From Cerrena zonata (lineage: Eukaryota; Basidiomycota; Agaricomycetes; Polyporales; Cerrenaceae), in NCBI GenBank assembly GCA_038087015.1, contig JASBNA010000003.1, positions 1,922,001-1,986,000 of the forward strand: a DNA stretch of 64,000 nt, given 5' to 3'. Shown here piece by piece: positions 13,055-23,774 of this stretch. Below the pieces are notes generated by a model. The model was not told the DNA's origin, did no database searches, and saw only the letters and a program-made list of their open reading frames with translations. A program made the position numbers and the translations under genes. Numbering within the stretch: position 1 is the first letter of the stretch; each line of letters begins with the position of its first letter.

Positions 13055-14410
13055 ATGTCGACACTCTTGCCACAAGAGATCCTTGACCATGTCATAGATC
13101 ATCTTTATGACGATAAGGCTACTCTGATGGCTTGTTCGTTTGCATCTAAATCTCTTTCGGATGCTAGTTATCATCACCTCTTTCACAGCGTTTTTGTGAA
13201 GATGGATCAAGATCTGGAAGTTGACCATACCGTGACTGTATTCCGGAAGTTCTTTGCCTTCGTTTCAAGCCCCACGTCGAGAGCAAATAGATACATACGT
13301 CGATTATCCATCGAAAGCGGCCCCAACGACTCGGCATATAGTCGTTTCTTTGCGCCATCCTTCCAAGACATACGAGGGCTCCTTAGCTGTCTCCCTTCGT
13401 TACAATCTCTGGAGCTCAGGCGGATACGAGTTAATCCATCCGCGGTTGATATTATACAGCCCCCCGGTGGAAGGGATACCCAGATTACATACCGCTTGCG
13501 GTCACTTACTTTCTGGCGATGCATTTTCGAAGACATACCGATCGCTCTTCCGGAATTCTTGCAATTGACGAAGCCACATAAAGTCTCTCTGAATAACCCA
13601 CGACGCGTAAACGTGGATCTAGAACAGAACCATGATCATATTTCTCCGTCGGCCTCCATTCCACGCGCGAATCCTTCTTCGTCCGTCCGAATCGAGAACT
13701 TATTATTTATAGGGAGATGGAAGCTAATGGTTAGAGATAACAACAGAGAGATAGAGCTGATTGAACATGTACTCCATTGTATCAGTCATAATGGTCACGG
13801 TATTCATTCACTTCGGGAGCTCACTTTTCTTATAGGAACATGGCCTAACAATCCTCATTATTACATTGGTCAGTTTCAACTTCCTCATCAAACAATGGCC
13901 TTCAAATTGATCCTTCATACATATACTTCAGAAAAACTCAGAGGCCTTTTCCTATCAGTCTTCAAACATACATCTAGCCTAACATCCTTCGTCATTGGTA
14001 TCAGCTATGGCTACAGTTTCTCATCCAATTCATGGTCCCAATGGCTCTCAATTCTCTCTTCCCTTCCACATAACACACAACACATCAGGTTCGAGATATT
14101 GGCGTTCGACGCAATTGACGCTGCCTCCGCGTCACTTCCAGACCCAGCGGTCCTGCGGGCGAACTTACTCCAATTAGCCTCTCTGCGCACCTTCACCTTG
14201 CGATGGGGGCTCTCAGAGGTAAACATGCATAATGGTGTGGGCGATATCTTAGCCAGCCGACTACATGAACTACTACCAGATCTTGCAACGCGCGGCATCG
14301 TACGCACTGAGGCTTGCATCATGGACGAATTGCATAAAAGCAGCGGTGTCCCTGTTGCAGAGGCTAATAGCCCTACCTGGTTAAATCGTCCGCGCATGGG
14401 TTGGGACTAA
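13055..14410 (+). CDS. F-box-like protein C
   Basis: Third gene of the cluster, starting MSTLLPQEILDHVIDHLYDD at 13055 with the F-box-like segment TLMACSFASKSLSDASYHHLFH. The frame is open to 14410, which would give 451 residues. However, a GTCAGT donor at 13869 and a TTCAG acceptor at 13931 enclose 63 bp in frame. Removing them gives 430 residues and restores alignment with paralogues B and D, which have an intron at the same place. I therefore favour a two-exon gene. The downstream leucine-rich strands (SSLTSFVIGISY, LASLRTFTLRWGLSE) match gene B (LRSVTIGISS, LRSFTFRWGLRE). Function beyond F-box membership is not known. Confidence 0.8.
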   Translation: MSTLLPQEILDHVIDHLYDDKATLMACSFASKSLSDASYHHLFHSVFVKMDQDLEVDHTVTVFRKFFAFVSSPTSRANRYIRRLSIESGPNDSAYSRFFAPSFQDIRGLLSCLPSLQSLELRRIRVNPSAVDIIQPPGGRDTQITYRLRSLTFWRCIFEDIPIALPEFLQLTKPHKVSLNNPRRVNVDLEQNHDHISPSASIPRANPSSSVRIENLLFIGRWKLMVRDNNREIELIEHVLHCISHNGHGIHSLRELTFLIGTWPNNPHYYIGQFQLPHQTMAFKLILHTYTSEKLRGLFLSVFKHTSSLTSFVIGISYGYSFSSNSWSQWLSILSSLPHNTQHIRFEILAFDAIDAASASLPDPAVLRANLLQLASLRTFTLRWGLSEVNMHNGVGDILASRLHELLPDLATRGIVRTEACIMDELHKSSGVPVAEANSPTWLNRPRMGWD

Positions 14411-14801
14411 ATCAGAACTCACATATAGACGGATACAACGGAATATCAGATGACCATTCTTGACGACGATCGTTAGTGGTTTATTTGTTAACACAAATCC
14501 GCGCATCTCTCCTAACGATTCTTGCATAGGCTCTTATCGTCCTCCACAAGAATGGCAATTGTACAAATATAAGAAGAAATACATACTCGTTGTAGCACAA
14601 GGGTATAGTTACGAGATCAGCAAACAGACAGCATTCTAATAGTACAAAGTGTCTAAAAGGAATACAAAACACATGTCAATACAAAAAACCTGGCGAATTT
14701 TGAGCTTTATAGGCGACCGAATGGATCGTAAGTCAATAGGAGGAACAGAAGAATGAGTTCTGCTGAAATGACTAAGTTCCACTTTGCCTAGCCCGCCCTG
14801 G
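14411..14801. other. Intergenic region between convergent F-box gene C and DUF6533 gene
   Basis: About 390 bp between two convergent stop codons, presumably 3' UTRs and terminators. No gene or repeat recognised. Confidence 0.4.
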
Positions 14802-16819
14802 TCAAACGCCTGAAGCGACCATTGTTGTACTTTCGGGGACTGTAAGTATACCCACTGTACTGAAATCTGTCACGTTGAGCTCGCTCGGACGATGTCGCCC
14901 AACTTTCCCAGAAAATCTCGACTTGAACCGAATACCAGTCATCTCCACACTCATCGTCTCGTTTTCGTGACGGCTGTAGGCAAGTCGGCGCATGTTGAGC
15001 ATCATCCTCGAACCCTGATAAACTGTCAAAGATATAATCTCACGAGATGGAGTGATGCTCGCTTACCGCTATACAACCAGCAGTGTTTGATGGTCTGTCA
15101 CGATGGTCAGATATTAGCGCGAGGAATTGAATTGCATAGGCATGCTTGGCTCACGTTACAAGCATTGAGGACAAGAATGGCGGTCCGTACAGGAAAACGA
15201 ACAAGTTGGCGAACAGCAGAACTTATCAAACATGTTACTCGTCAGAGAACCTGGTGCCTGGTCATATGTAACTAAACATACCGAAGATCCTAAGCGAATG
15301 AAGGGAAATTAGTTGAGTACCTCCCTATGTGTGAACGACTTACACGGAGAAATACATAGATGAGTCTCTCGCCTAGGATTGAAAGATCAGAACCTTTCGA
15401 CAGTGTGATGGACAGTTAAATTACTAACGAGTAATACGAGTGTGGGTGGGACAGGGACATCAGCCCTCCACCAGTTGACAGCTCGCCAAGTGACCATGAG
15501 GAAAAAGATACCTGTGCACGTAAAGTTCAGGGATACCCTGTATCAATATCGGTTACACTTACTTTCAATGATTAATGGGGAGATCCAATATCCCGCTATC
15601 AGGTCTGGGACGGTACGTGGGTAGCATCCAGGTAACTGTGCGAAGTCGTCTACAGCTGAAGATAACGCCGTTCCATGTAAGGTATAGTCCGCTTTGACAG
15701 CAGAAGAAGAAACTTACTGTGCACTGGTCCCGTCGCAACATAATCAGAGACTGTTAGCCCAATCAGAACACCGACGCCGCCTAAACCCTTCGATGAAGCG
15801 GGTTATCGTACAAGTGTGTAATAGGAGTACTCACTGAAGTACAGGACGAAGGCTATGGCTACAGCTATCTAAAAAGGAATGGTTAGTAACTCAGTTAGCA
15901 AATATCATACGGTACGTACTCGAGACCCCCGATCTATATTTGAAAGGAAGGGAAGAATAAGCTCATTTTCAACTACATAGAGTTCGAGAAGGTGGCTTAC
16001 AGAGAGCCCAGACTCTTGTAACAAGAATCCCTTCTACAACTGTATTTGTTACCGTAATGGTGCTGACAATTCAAAGATGAGATGACATCGAGCTATAAGA
16101 AGTTACGGGAACTCACCAAACTAGCCAGCGGAGGTAGAATATGCAGCTAAACATGTATTAATGGAATGTATGGCTTGAAGCAGAGAGTAGCTTACAACTA
16201 TAATTTCACTCAATACAATTGACACAATGTGAGAGAATTTGATGAACTTACGGGTTCTGATAAGTGTGTCTGCGAGGATGCTGGTGACTCAAGCTCGTAA
16301 ATTGCCATGAGAACCTACTCTAAGCTAATCCCGTACCTATCGCGTTGAAACTAAAGACGGGGACGAAATGTGGTCAACTTCGACATGAAAATAGGTGGAC
16401 CGGGAGCAACTTACACTAGCATGCCTACAACCAAATACCTGTTCAAGAGGAACAGTACTTTAGGTATTGACCATTTCATCCTAAAGAATCGTCCAAAGTG
16501 AGATAAAGACATTAGCGCGGTTAGTGGAAATGGCGTACGGCCACATTGTTGACACCTATTCTCGAGCGCAGAATCCGAATTATTGTAAGCATGCATTCTA
16601 ATCCGTAAGGGAATCCCGTACCTCTTGCCCGAAAGTGATCACATTATCGTACAGAAGTAAGGTCATGCAGACAGCTGAATAAAACACACCACGGACAACG
16701 TTGGTTAAGCATGCTAGAACGTAGACTAGGAAGTCACACGAGCAACATACCAGCGACCCATTGGACAGCAAGCGCTTCCGAGGCCATAACATTGGCCTCT
16801 TCCTGAGTAAAGGGCATGT
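14802..16819 (-). CDS. DUF6533-type multi-pass membrane protein
   Basis: Member of a very large basidiomycete family of about seven-helix membrane proteins with an N-terminal DUF6533 region; their function is unknown. The start at 16819 gives MPFTQEEANVMASEALAVQW, then AVCMTLLLYDNVITFGQEV, and after an intron KWSIPKVLFLLNRYLVVGM, the diagnostic YD...E plus LFLLNRY pattern. Many tiny exons follow, including one of 14 nt at 16337-16350 (encoding FNAI) and one of about 36 nt near 16258. The end is SVYQGSRMMLNMRRLAYS and a Ser/Thr-rich cytoplasmic tail, with the stop at 14802-14804. GSRxxLNxR before the tail is usual in this family. Middle exon boundaries remain uncertain, and no ligand is implied. 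Confidence 0.72.
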
Positions 16820-18336
16820 TCGCACAAGCTCGTCTGACAAGAAAACGAAGACAGAACTTGTCCACAATATGAGCAGATGAAGCAGGGTACGGGGGAATGC
16901 CCCCACAGTATCATGTACAAGTCAACGCGGGATGGAAGAAGGGGAAGAGGCGATGTGTGGTGACCCACAGACCGACGTGTATATGACCACCCTAATGACC
17001 TGCAACAGACTGCGAGAAGGTACACGGAAGAGGAAGTCCAAGGCTACGCCAAGACCTAGGCGAGCTCGGAGATCTGTCCGTTTTGAAACTGTCGAATCGT
17101 TCCGAAGAACAAGGTCGTAACAACCCGTTTTCCCCACATTTTTCAAGTTCGACACTCATGAATGATTATCTGTTCATTCACTGGGCTGGGCTATCTCTCG
17201 TCAAGCTCCATTATGCGCAATGGTCTTTACCGAGAGTCGTGATTGCCCGATATCACCTGCAAAGAACAGGGTCAGCCCTGCGCTTTGATTTAGGAGGTAG
17301 TGGGTTCATGACATGTGCGCCTTGTCTCGCCGTGCATCCGATTGCGATGGGATGGGACGGAGATAGAACGTACCACGCTGCTGGTCATGCCCTTCGAGAA
17401 TACGGATATTGTCTTGAGCTAAACCTCTTATGCACGGACAGCGGATAGAGATAGCTGCGATCAGGTACATAGACCAATTATCCCCAACTACTTGATCTGG
17501 CTTTTAAAGTCAAGAACGAGGACAATATAATTAGGGATGAACCTGAGTACTGTTGTAAAGGTGCCCATGCATCTCAGGGTTTCGCAAGGTTGCGCTTTGG
17601 TAATATGCCTAAGTTTGTGATAGAAGCTGTCAATTGGCTTCTTGAAGCACCTGTCGCTGGAAGGATCATGTAATAGAACAAGAGGCAGTATCATGCCAGC
17701 AGACGGTATTGAAGATGCGAGAGTAGGGAGATTGACTGAACTCAAATACAAATAGGTCCTTTGCCAACTATAGCCGGCACACGTACTTAGGCTTCCTATT
17801 GATTAACTATTTCGCAGCCCCAATTTGATGTGCAACGTTGATGGCGAACTTATGATACACGACAGAGGATTTCTTTTTTGTGTAGGCGCGGTTGAACGCG
17901 GTTGTATTAACTCTATACTACCCAAACAACGAAAACAGCAAAATCCGACTAGTAGAGTGAGAGGAAGGACAACAAGGGTGTACGTATCCGTAAAGTAATG
18001 GTAATGCAACGGTCATGAAAGCCTACCATTCGATGGCCATGGCATGATAGATGGGGGATTGGGTTGCGGATATGAAGAGCCGCGGATGTCAACGCGGTGT
18101 AGGTGGGGGATGGATGGCGGAAGTAATGGGATGCAATAATGCCAACGTAGGCAGGCGTAGTGTCATGATGGGCGTGTCTAGACTATATGAAGTGCAAGAT
18201 AAATAGCGGAAGGATGAACTTCCGATGCGATGTGAGAACGAGCTGGACGAGAGCAATAGCCAGGAATTAATTTTGTAGTGGTACAACCAGAGAGCAACGA
18301 GGTATCAGTATGGATGGGAATGAGATGTTGTCAAGC
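16820..18336. other. Region without recognised gene
   Basis: About 1.5 kb upstream of the DUF6533 gene and downstream of the SAM synthetase stop. Open frames of 60-120 codons occur (for example plus strand 17083-17448, minus strand 17488-17751), but none shows a recognisable domain or convincing exon chain. It probably holds the DUF6533 promoter and the SAM synthetase 3' UTR. Confidence 0.35.
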
Positions 18337-19818
18337 TTAAAGCTTGAGGGTCTTGGGCTTCTCCCAAGAGTAGGAGGGGTTACCTGCATGTGATATCAAT
18401 CAACATATTATTCCGATGGAGCGGATATTAAGTATACGTACCGAAGTGACCGTATGACGCGGTCTTGAGGTATTGGGGCTTCTGGAGATCGAGTTGTTGA
18501 ACTATGAATACATTCAAGTTAGTTTCTGTACACAAAAAACAGTTCATTGCATTACTCACCGATGACACCAGGTCGGAGGTCCCAGTTGTTGCGGATGATC
18601 TCAACGAGCTCAGCATCGCTCTTCTTTCCGGTGCCGTAAGTGTCAACGAAGATCGACAAAGGCTCAGCAACACCAATGGCATAAGAGAGCTGAACGAGGG
18701 CACGACGAGCGAGGCCAGCAGCGACCAAAGACTTGGCGATCCATCGAGCAGTGTATGCAGCGGAACGATCAACCTTGGAGAAGTCCTTGCCGGAGAAGGC
18801 ACCTCCACCGTGGGCACCCCAACCACCATAAGTATCGACGATGATCTTACGGCCAGTCAAACCAGCATCACCCTGGGGTCCACCGATAACGAAACGACCA
18901 GATGGTTGGATCTGCAGGATAAATAGATAAGGATCATTGCCGAATCGTTTTAATCTAACCGAAAACTTACGTGGTAGACCGTGCGGTCATCGAGAAGGTT
19001 AGCGGGGATGACCTGCTTAATGATCTTCTCCTTGATTTCCCTTCGGAGATCCTCAGTGCTAATTTCCTCAGCGTGTTGAGTAGAAACGACAATGGTGTCG
19101 ACACGGAGAGGAATCATAGCACCACCATCCTTCTTGTATTCGACGGTGACTTGAGTCTTGGAGTCGGGACGGAGCCAAGGAAGGAGACCGGAGCGACGAG
19201 CGACAGCCATGGCAGCGTTCAACTTGTGAGCGAGCATGATGGTGAGGGGCATGAACTCCTCAGTCTCATCGGTGGCATAGCCGAACATGATACCTTGGTC
19301 ACCGGCACCAATGTGCTCAAGCGAACCATGGTCAAGACCTTGAGCAATATCAGGCGATTGTTGCTCAATGGCAACGAGAATGTTGCAAGTCTTGTAGTCG
19401 AAACCCTTGGAAGAGTCGTCGTAACCAATGTTCTTAATGGTCTCACGAATGACCTTTTGGTAGTCGAGCTTTGCCTTGGTGGTGATCTCACCGAAGACCA
19501 TGATCATACCGGTCTTGGAGGCAGTCTCACAAGCAACCTTGGAGAAAGGATCCTCAGCCAAGCAAGCATCGAGCTGAAATGTGGTGGACCTCCATTAGGA
19601 CTACTGTTTTGCGTGTTAGAAAAAAACTTGTTGTCTACTCACGATGGCATCAGAGACCTGGTCACAAATCTTGTCTGTGATACAAAATAAGCAACTGCCT
19701 AAACTGCCACATCAAGCAAAGACATACCGGGGTGGCCCTCACCAACGGACTCCGAGGTGAAGAGGAAGTTGCCAGGGGCGAGAGAGGCATGGGCAGCACC
19801 GTTTCCGTTGGCAGACAT
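18337..19818 (-). CDS. SAM1: S-adenosylmethionine synthetase
   Basis: Cytosolic methionine adenosyltransferase (ATP + methionine to SAM, phosphate and diphosphate). The start at 19818 gives [20 protein letters not shown] and then [10 protein letters not shown] with the ATP-site His. Later exons give [20 protein letters not shown], the adenine-loop motif [15 protein letters not shown] near 19290, and [28 protein letters not shown] is followed by the P-loop [16 protein letters not shown] near 18785. The C-terminus [18 protein letters not shown] is reached by a last short exon (stop 18337-18339). The gene has about six exons and shows all catalytic signatures, with a length typical of the family. 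Codon use is strongly biased, as expected for a highly expressed gene, and it produces long antisense open frames that are not genes. Confidence 0.96.
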
Positions 19819-20187
19819 AGTGTACGACGTGGAAGGGGAGGATGAAGGATGGGGAAGAGGAATGTCGGTTGAGAATTTTAGTATGGTTCAATTTTATTGT
19901 TTTTGGACCCCGATCACCCTCGATCACATCGCATCACGCAATACAGCGCATTCTCCCCTCGTGTTATTCCGCTTGTCCCTCTCCTGCAAACGTTCTTACC
20001 TCACAATGTATTCTTGTATGTAACACGTCCATGTCCTCGTTCCCTTCTGTCGCAAACCTTTCGTAATTTGCCATCGACTATTCGCTATGCAACATTTGGA
20101 AATCGGAAATACACAATATGACATCTTTCTAAGCGTGTAGTACTAGACATACATTTGCATTGGTACAACTAAAAGTCCCTGGGGTTC
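19819..20187. promoter_or_regulatory. SAM synthetase upstream region and myotubularin 3' flank
   Basis: About 370 bp containing the SAM synthetase promoter and 5' leader (pyrimidine-rich when read on the minus strand) and the 3' UTR of the myotubularin gene. No defined element called. Confidence 0.35.
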
Positions 20188-23100
20188 TCATGTCCATACA
20201 CCGACTCCTAATGGATCCAAGTTCGCGTCAGACGTGGCAGACGTTGTGGTATCTGTATTGCTTGCAGGAGGCGTGGGTTCTGCAGGCTTTGGCCCAGTAT
20301 CAGCAGGGAACGAGTCTGCAGTTCGTGGTGGTGGTCGTGAGATTGCAGCAGCAGGTAAAGCTACCGAAGGATCTGCCGGAAGACCGCTGGATGGTTCGAA
20401 AAGAGACTCAACTCGAGTGGGAGAAGGTTGTTGCTGTTGTACAGGAGAAGTTGGCGCTCTTGTTGTGTTCCAAGGGTTGTCCAAAAACATCGAAGGCATA
20501 TTGGGTCGTGACGGAGACGTCGACCATGGATTCGTAGAACCTACTGTATATGAAGTAGGACTTGCAGTATGAGAGCCAGGTCTATTCTCCGAAGACCATG
20601 TTCCACCCAGCTCTTCCCGGCTTCTCAACTCCCCACCCTGACCCGTCTGAGCACTGGGACCACTAATTGACAACCCCTTGAAGTCTTTCGATACTCCACC
20701 ATAGACATCCTGCACAACAGAAAATGCAGCAGAAGCGTTAGACGATAACTTCCCCCACATCGACTTCATACCACCTGCAAGTAGTTCTCCACCCGGCTGC
20801 GGAGTTGCTGCTCGAGGAGCGGGAGAAGCTCTCATGCTCACACTACGAGTTGGGGAGATAGATTGAGCACTCCAACCGGGTCCTTGGGTTTTCATTGTGA
20901 ATGAGGAACCTTCATCGTCCGTGTCGAAAGGTCTCAGGCTGTCATGCCTTGAGTGTTGAGTCAGTGCAGGCGCAGAAGCCGAAACGGATATGGGAGTGGG
21001 TGAAGGTGAACCTGCACGTAATGTAGCAAGTCGAGACGCCGATGAAGGACTACCGGGTGCGGGCGAAGGTGATGGTGAAGGAGGAAGGGGTATAGATGGA
21101 GGCAAAGCAAGAGACGTAGATGCAGCGTCATCCAGAGCACCTTCAGCAGGGGCTACTACCTCTGGATCTTGAGCAACTTGCTTCACCACGAATTTTCCAT
21201 TCATTTCTTCATCGGTGCGACCATATAGCTCATTCCAGAAGCGCACACTCTTGGGATTAGGTATCAGGACACCCTGATCTGCTTTCGGCCTACGGCTGGC
21301 AGGGTCATCCAGCGAGGGGTCGTAATCAGGGTTCAGATTCAGTTCTTTCTCCGGTGGAGAGTTGAAGAGATCCCAGACACTGATAGTAACCTCGCATGGA
21401 GGTCGACCACCGTCACCAACGCGTCGTTCCCGTTCCGTATTGCAAAGGAATGTCCCGAACTGACACGAGTACAAGTGATAGTGAAGTTTGCGCAGGAAAC
21501 GTTCATTGAATTCGAAACGTTCGGGGAATTGCCGTTGAATTTGACGTACACATTCAAGGAACTGGTGGAAGATTGGGCTAGTTTCTTTGATGTGACTTTG
21601 TGAGGCAAATCGGTTCTGTACGGAAGCAAAGAATGCCTGAGCTGCCTCTGCTCCACTAGGATTGCTGAGATTATCCACTGGCGCGAGGAAGAACTTCTCT
21701 GAAGAGAGATGCCCACACCGATCGAGGAACTTGTGTCCAAATGACACCCAATCCTTCTCGACGAGGATTTGGAAACCACGCATCGTCCTGTAAAATGGGT
21801 CCAGGCACAACTGCGATAACGAGGATAGTTGAGCAGTTCGATCCCACCCATCCGAACAATGAATGAGAACATGTGAAGAATTGATATGAACGTTCTTGAC
21901 GATGAGTATAGTTCCCTCCAGAACGGTAGCTATATGTCGAAGCCATCCAGATCTTCTCAAGGCCTGTCGATCGAGGATAGGCACTGACGTGTTTTCTCCT
22001 GGTACAGAGTTGCTAACAGTTGCAGCAGCCATCTCTGTTTCTCGTAAAGCCTCAACGACTTTCGCCAATGCCTCGCGCATCGTATGAATATGGTCGATTC
22101 CAAGATATGCCTTCTTAGCATCCTTATAATGGTCCATATTCTCTGTACCCGCACCCTTGGCGGTATTAGCCATGGCATTGGTAGTCGGCCGTGCGTCAAT
22201 GATCAGATTGGTGGTAGTTGCCCCGTACACCGGGATCACAGCGGCTCGACTGTCAGGGGAATGATGGGTTTGGAAGATAGCTTCTATAAGCTTTTCGTCC
22301 TGGATTGATCGGTTTGCGGTCAAGCCGACCATTGGCTGACTCGATCGAGTGATACTTCCCTGTACGTTGTGAGTCAGCATATATAGACGCAGAGATGTAC
22401 TAGAATTACGCACATAATTGGACCAGTGCAAATAAGTGAGGACTGGTATGCGGCATTTGCTTCGATATTTACCAGCATATTGTAGCGTAGCATCGCTGAT
22501 TCGGGTTGGGACTACCATCCTTGCGGGATACGTTGGAGAGAACTGTTGAAATGTTAAGGTTGTTATTAGGGTACCGAGAGGTTCACATACTGAATAGTCT
22601 TTGTTCAGGTCTGTGAATCTCCATGCTTTTGTCCTGCTCCCAACACCCATTCGTATAAATTCATCTTTGGGGTTGTATATCGACCATCCATTCGTCTCGG
22701 TAAACGGAGGGTTCGGGGTGTAATAGAAAGCATATAACTGGCTGATAGAAGCTGCAGTATCGTTTAGTTTGAGCATAGAACACCTAACGGTTTACGTACT
22801 GACAACAGTGAGCTCTTTCACACTTTCAAACACATCTATGGACTCCTGAAGCACCTTGAACGACAGGGAGAAAGTCTCGAAGGTACGCGTTCGGGTAGTT
22901 AGAGGATACAAGCCACTCAAAGTTTGAGGCAGCCGTGTGACCAGGGATATTAGCGGGTATGGTACCTGAGTAACACAATTTCAGAAAGGTACCCTCCACA
23001 ATCCCTCGGTGAGACGCACCCACATCTCTTCCTTTGAGGTATCATCATAGACGAAGATCATATGATGGGTTGTTAGATGAAGCGTCCCATAGCTTGTACT

Positions 23101-23204
23101 TCCGGATTTGCTGCATGATACATCTGTAACCTAATGATAAAAGTTGAAGGTACTGTTAAATGCAATAGTTTGAGACTGACTTTTGGTACTCGAATAGCAT
23201 CCAT
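20188..23204 (-). CDS. YMR1: Myotubularin-family phosphoinositide 3-phosphatase
   Basis: Lipid phosphatase predicted to remove the 3-phosphate from PI3P and PI(3,5)P2 on endosomal/vacuolar membranes. A short first exon (MDAIRVPK, start 23204) joins a GRAM/PH-type segment (SYGTLHLTTHHMIFVYDD). The myotubularin core follows: TKAWRFTDLNKDYSVCEPLG, RIPVLTYLHW, the SQPMVGLTANRS segment, and the active-site loop VLIHCSDGWDRTAQ (Cys-x5-Arg) near 21830-21870. HKFLDRCGHL and PIFHQFLECVRQIQRQFP come after it. The C-terminal third, from about 21300 down to the stop at 20188, is low-complexity, rich in Ser, Pro and Ala, and probably disordered. This makes the protein longer than budding-yeast Ymr1. Catalytic residues are intact. 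Confidence 0.93.
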
Positions 23205-23774
23205 GTACAAACAATGTTGTGGTAAAGATGGAGAATTGACTTGATCCCTTGCCGCTCAACATTACAGTGTGCGCTTCCTCTCAGGCATCCTTGTCTATAT
23301 TTGGTACACTGTACTTGGATGGTGACCGGTGACTCCGACACAAATTCATTGTGCTATTCTCTCTGGGGATGGCAAGTACGTCTTTATTTCAAACTGTCAT
23401 TTTACTATCCCAGGCAGCTTCAGGGATGCTTGAAAATGCAACCGGTTGGATGATAGATATAAAACACCGACGTTGGCAGGCCGGAACAAGTAACGTTCCT
23501 TGAATAACACATGAGGCGTATACAAGAGACGCACGGATATTTTATAATGTGGGCAGATCAATGACCGGATACAACGAATGAGTGGGGTAAAGGATATGTG
23601 CACGAAAGATCATGATACAGTAATACTACTAAATTAATCTAATGAACTATTTTGTACGAAGAGACATGGTGAGAATAAAGATATGTGGTTGTGCAAGTAA
23701 ATATGGAATGAATAGAGGTCCAAGGAGATTGCCACAGAACAAGATAATACAAAGAATAAAATACGAAGATATGT
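23205..23774. other. Intergenic region
   Basis: About 570 bp between the myotubularin start and the aminotransferase stop. It holds the myotubularin promoter and the aminotransferase 3' flank. No coding sequence or repeat seen. Confidence 0.35.

Noticed and set aside
15030..15110. A 2-nt micro-exon between two introns near the end of the DUF6533 gene
   Set aside because: An alternative donor (GTAACG) and a 28-nt exon give matching phases and a better protein (TIKHCWLYS before VYQGSRMM), so the 2-nt exon is unnecessary.
18971..19690. Plus-strand open frame of 239 codons
   Set aside because: It is antisense to the SAM synthetase exons, has no domain, and arises from the strong codon bias of that gene.
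21339..21872. Minus-strand 177-codon frame inside the myotubularin gene
   Set aside because: It is an alternative frame of the catalytic exon, which itself carries the clear CSDGWDR motif in another frame.
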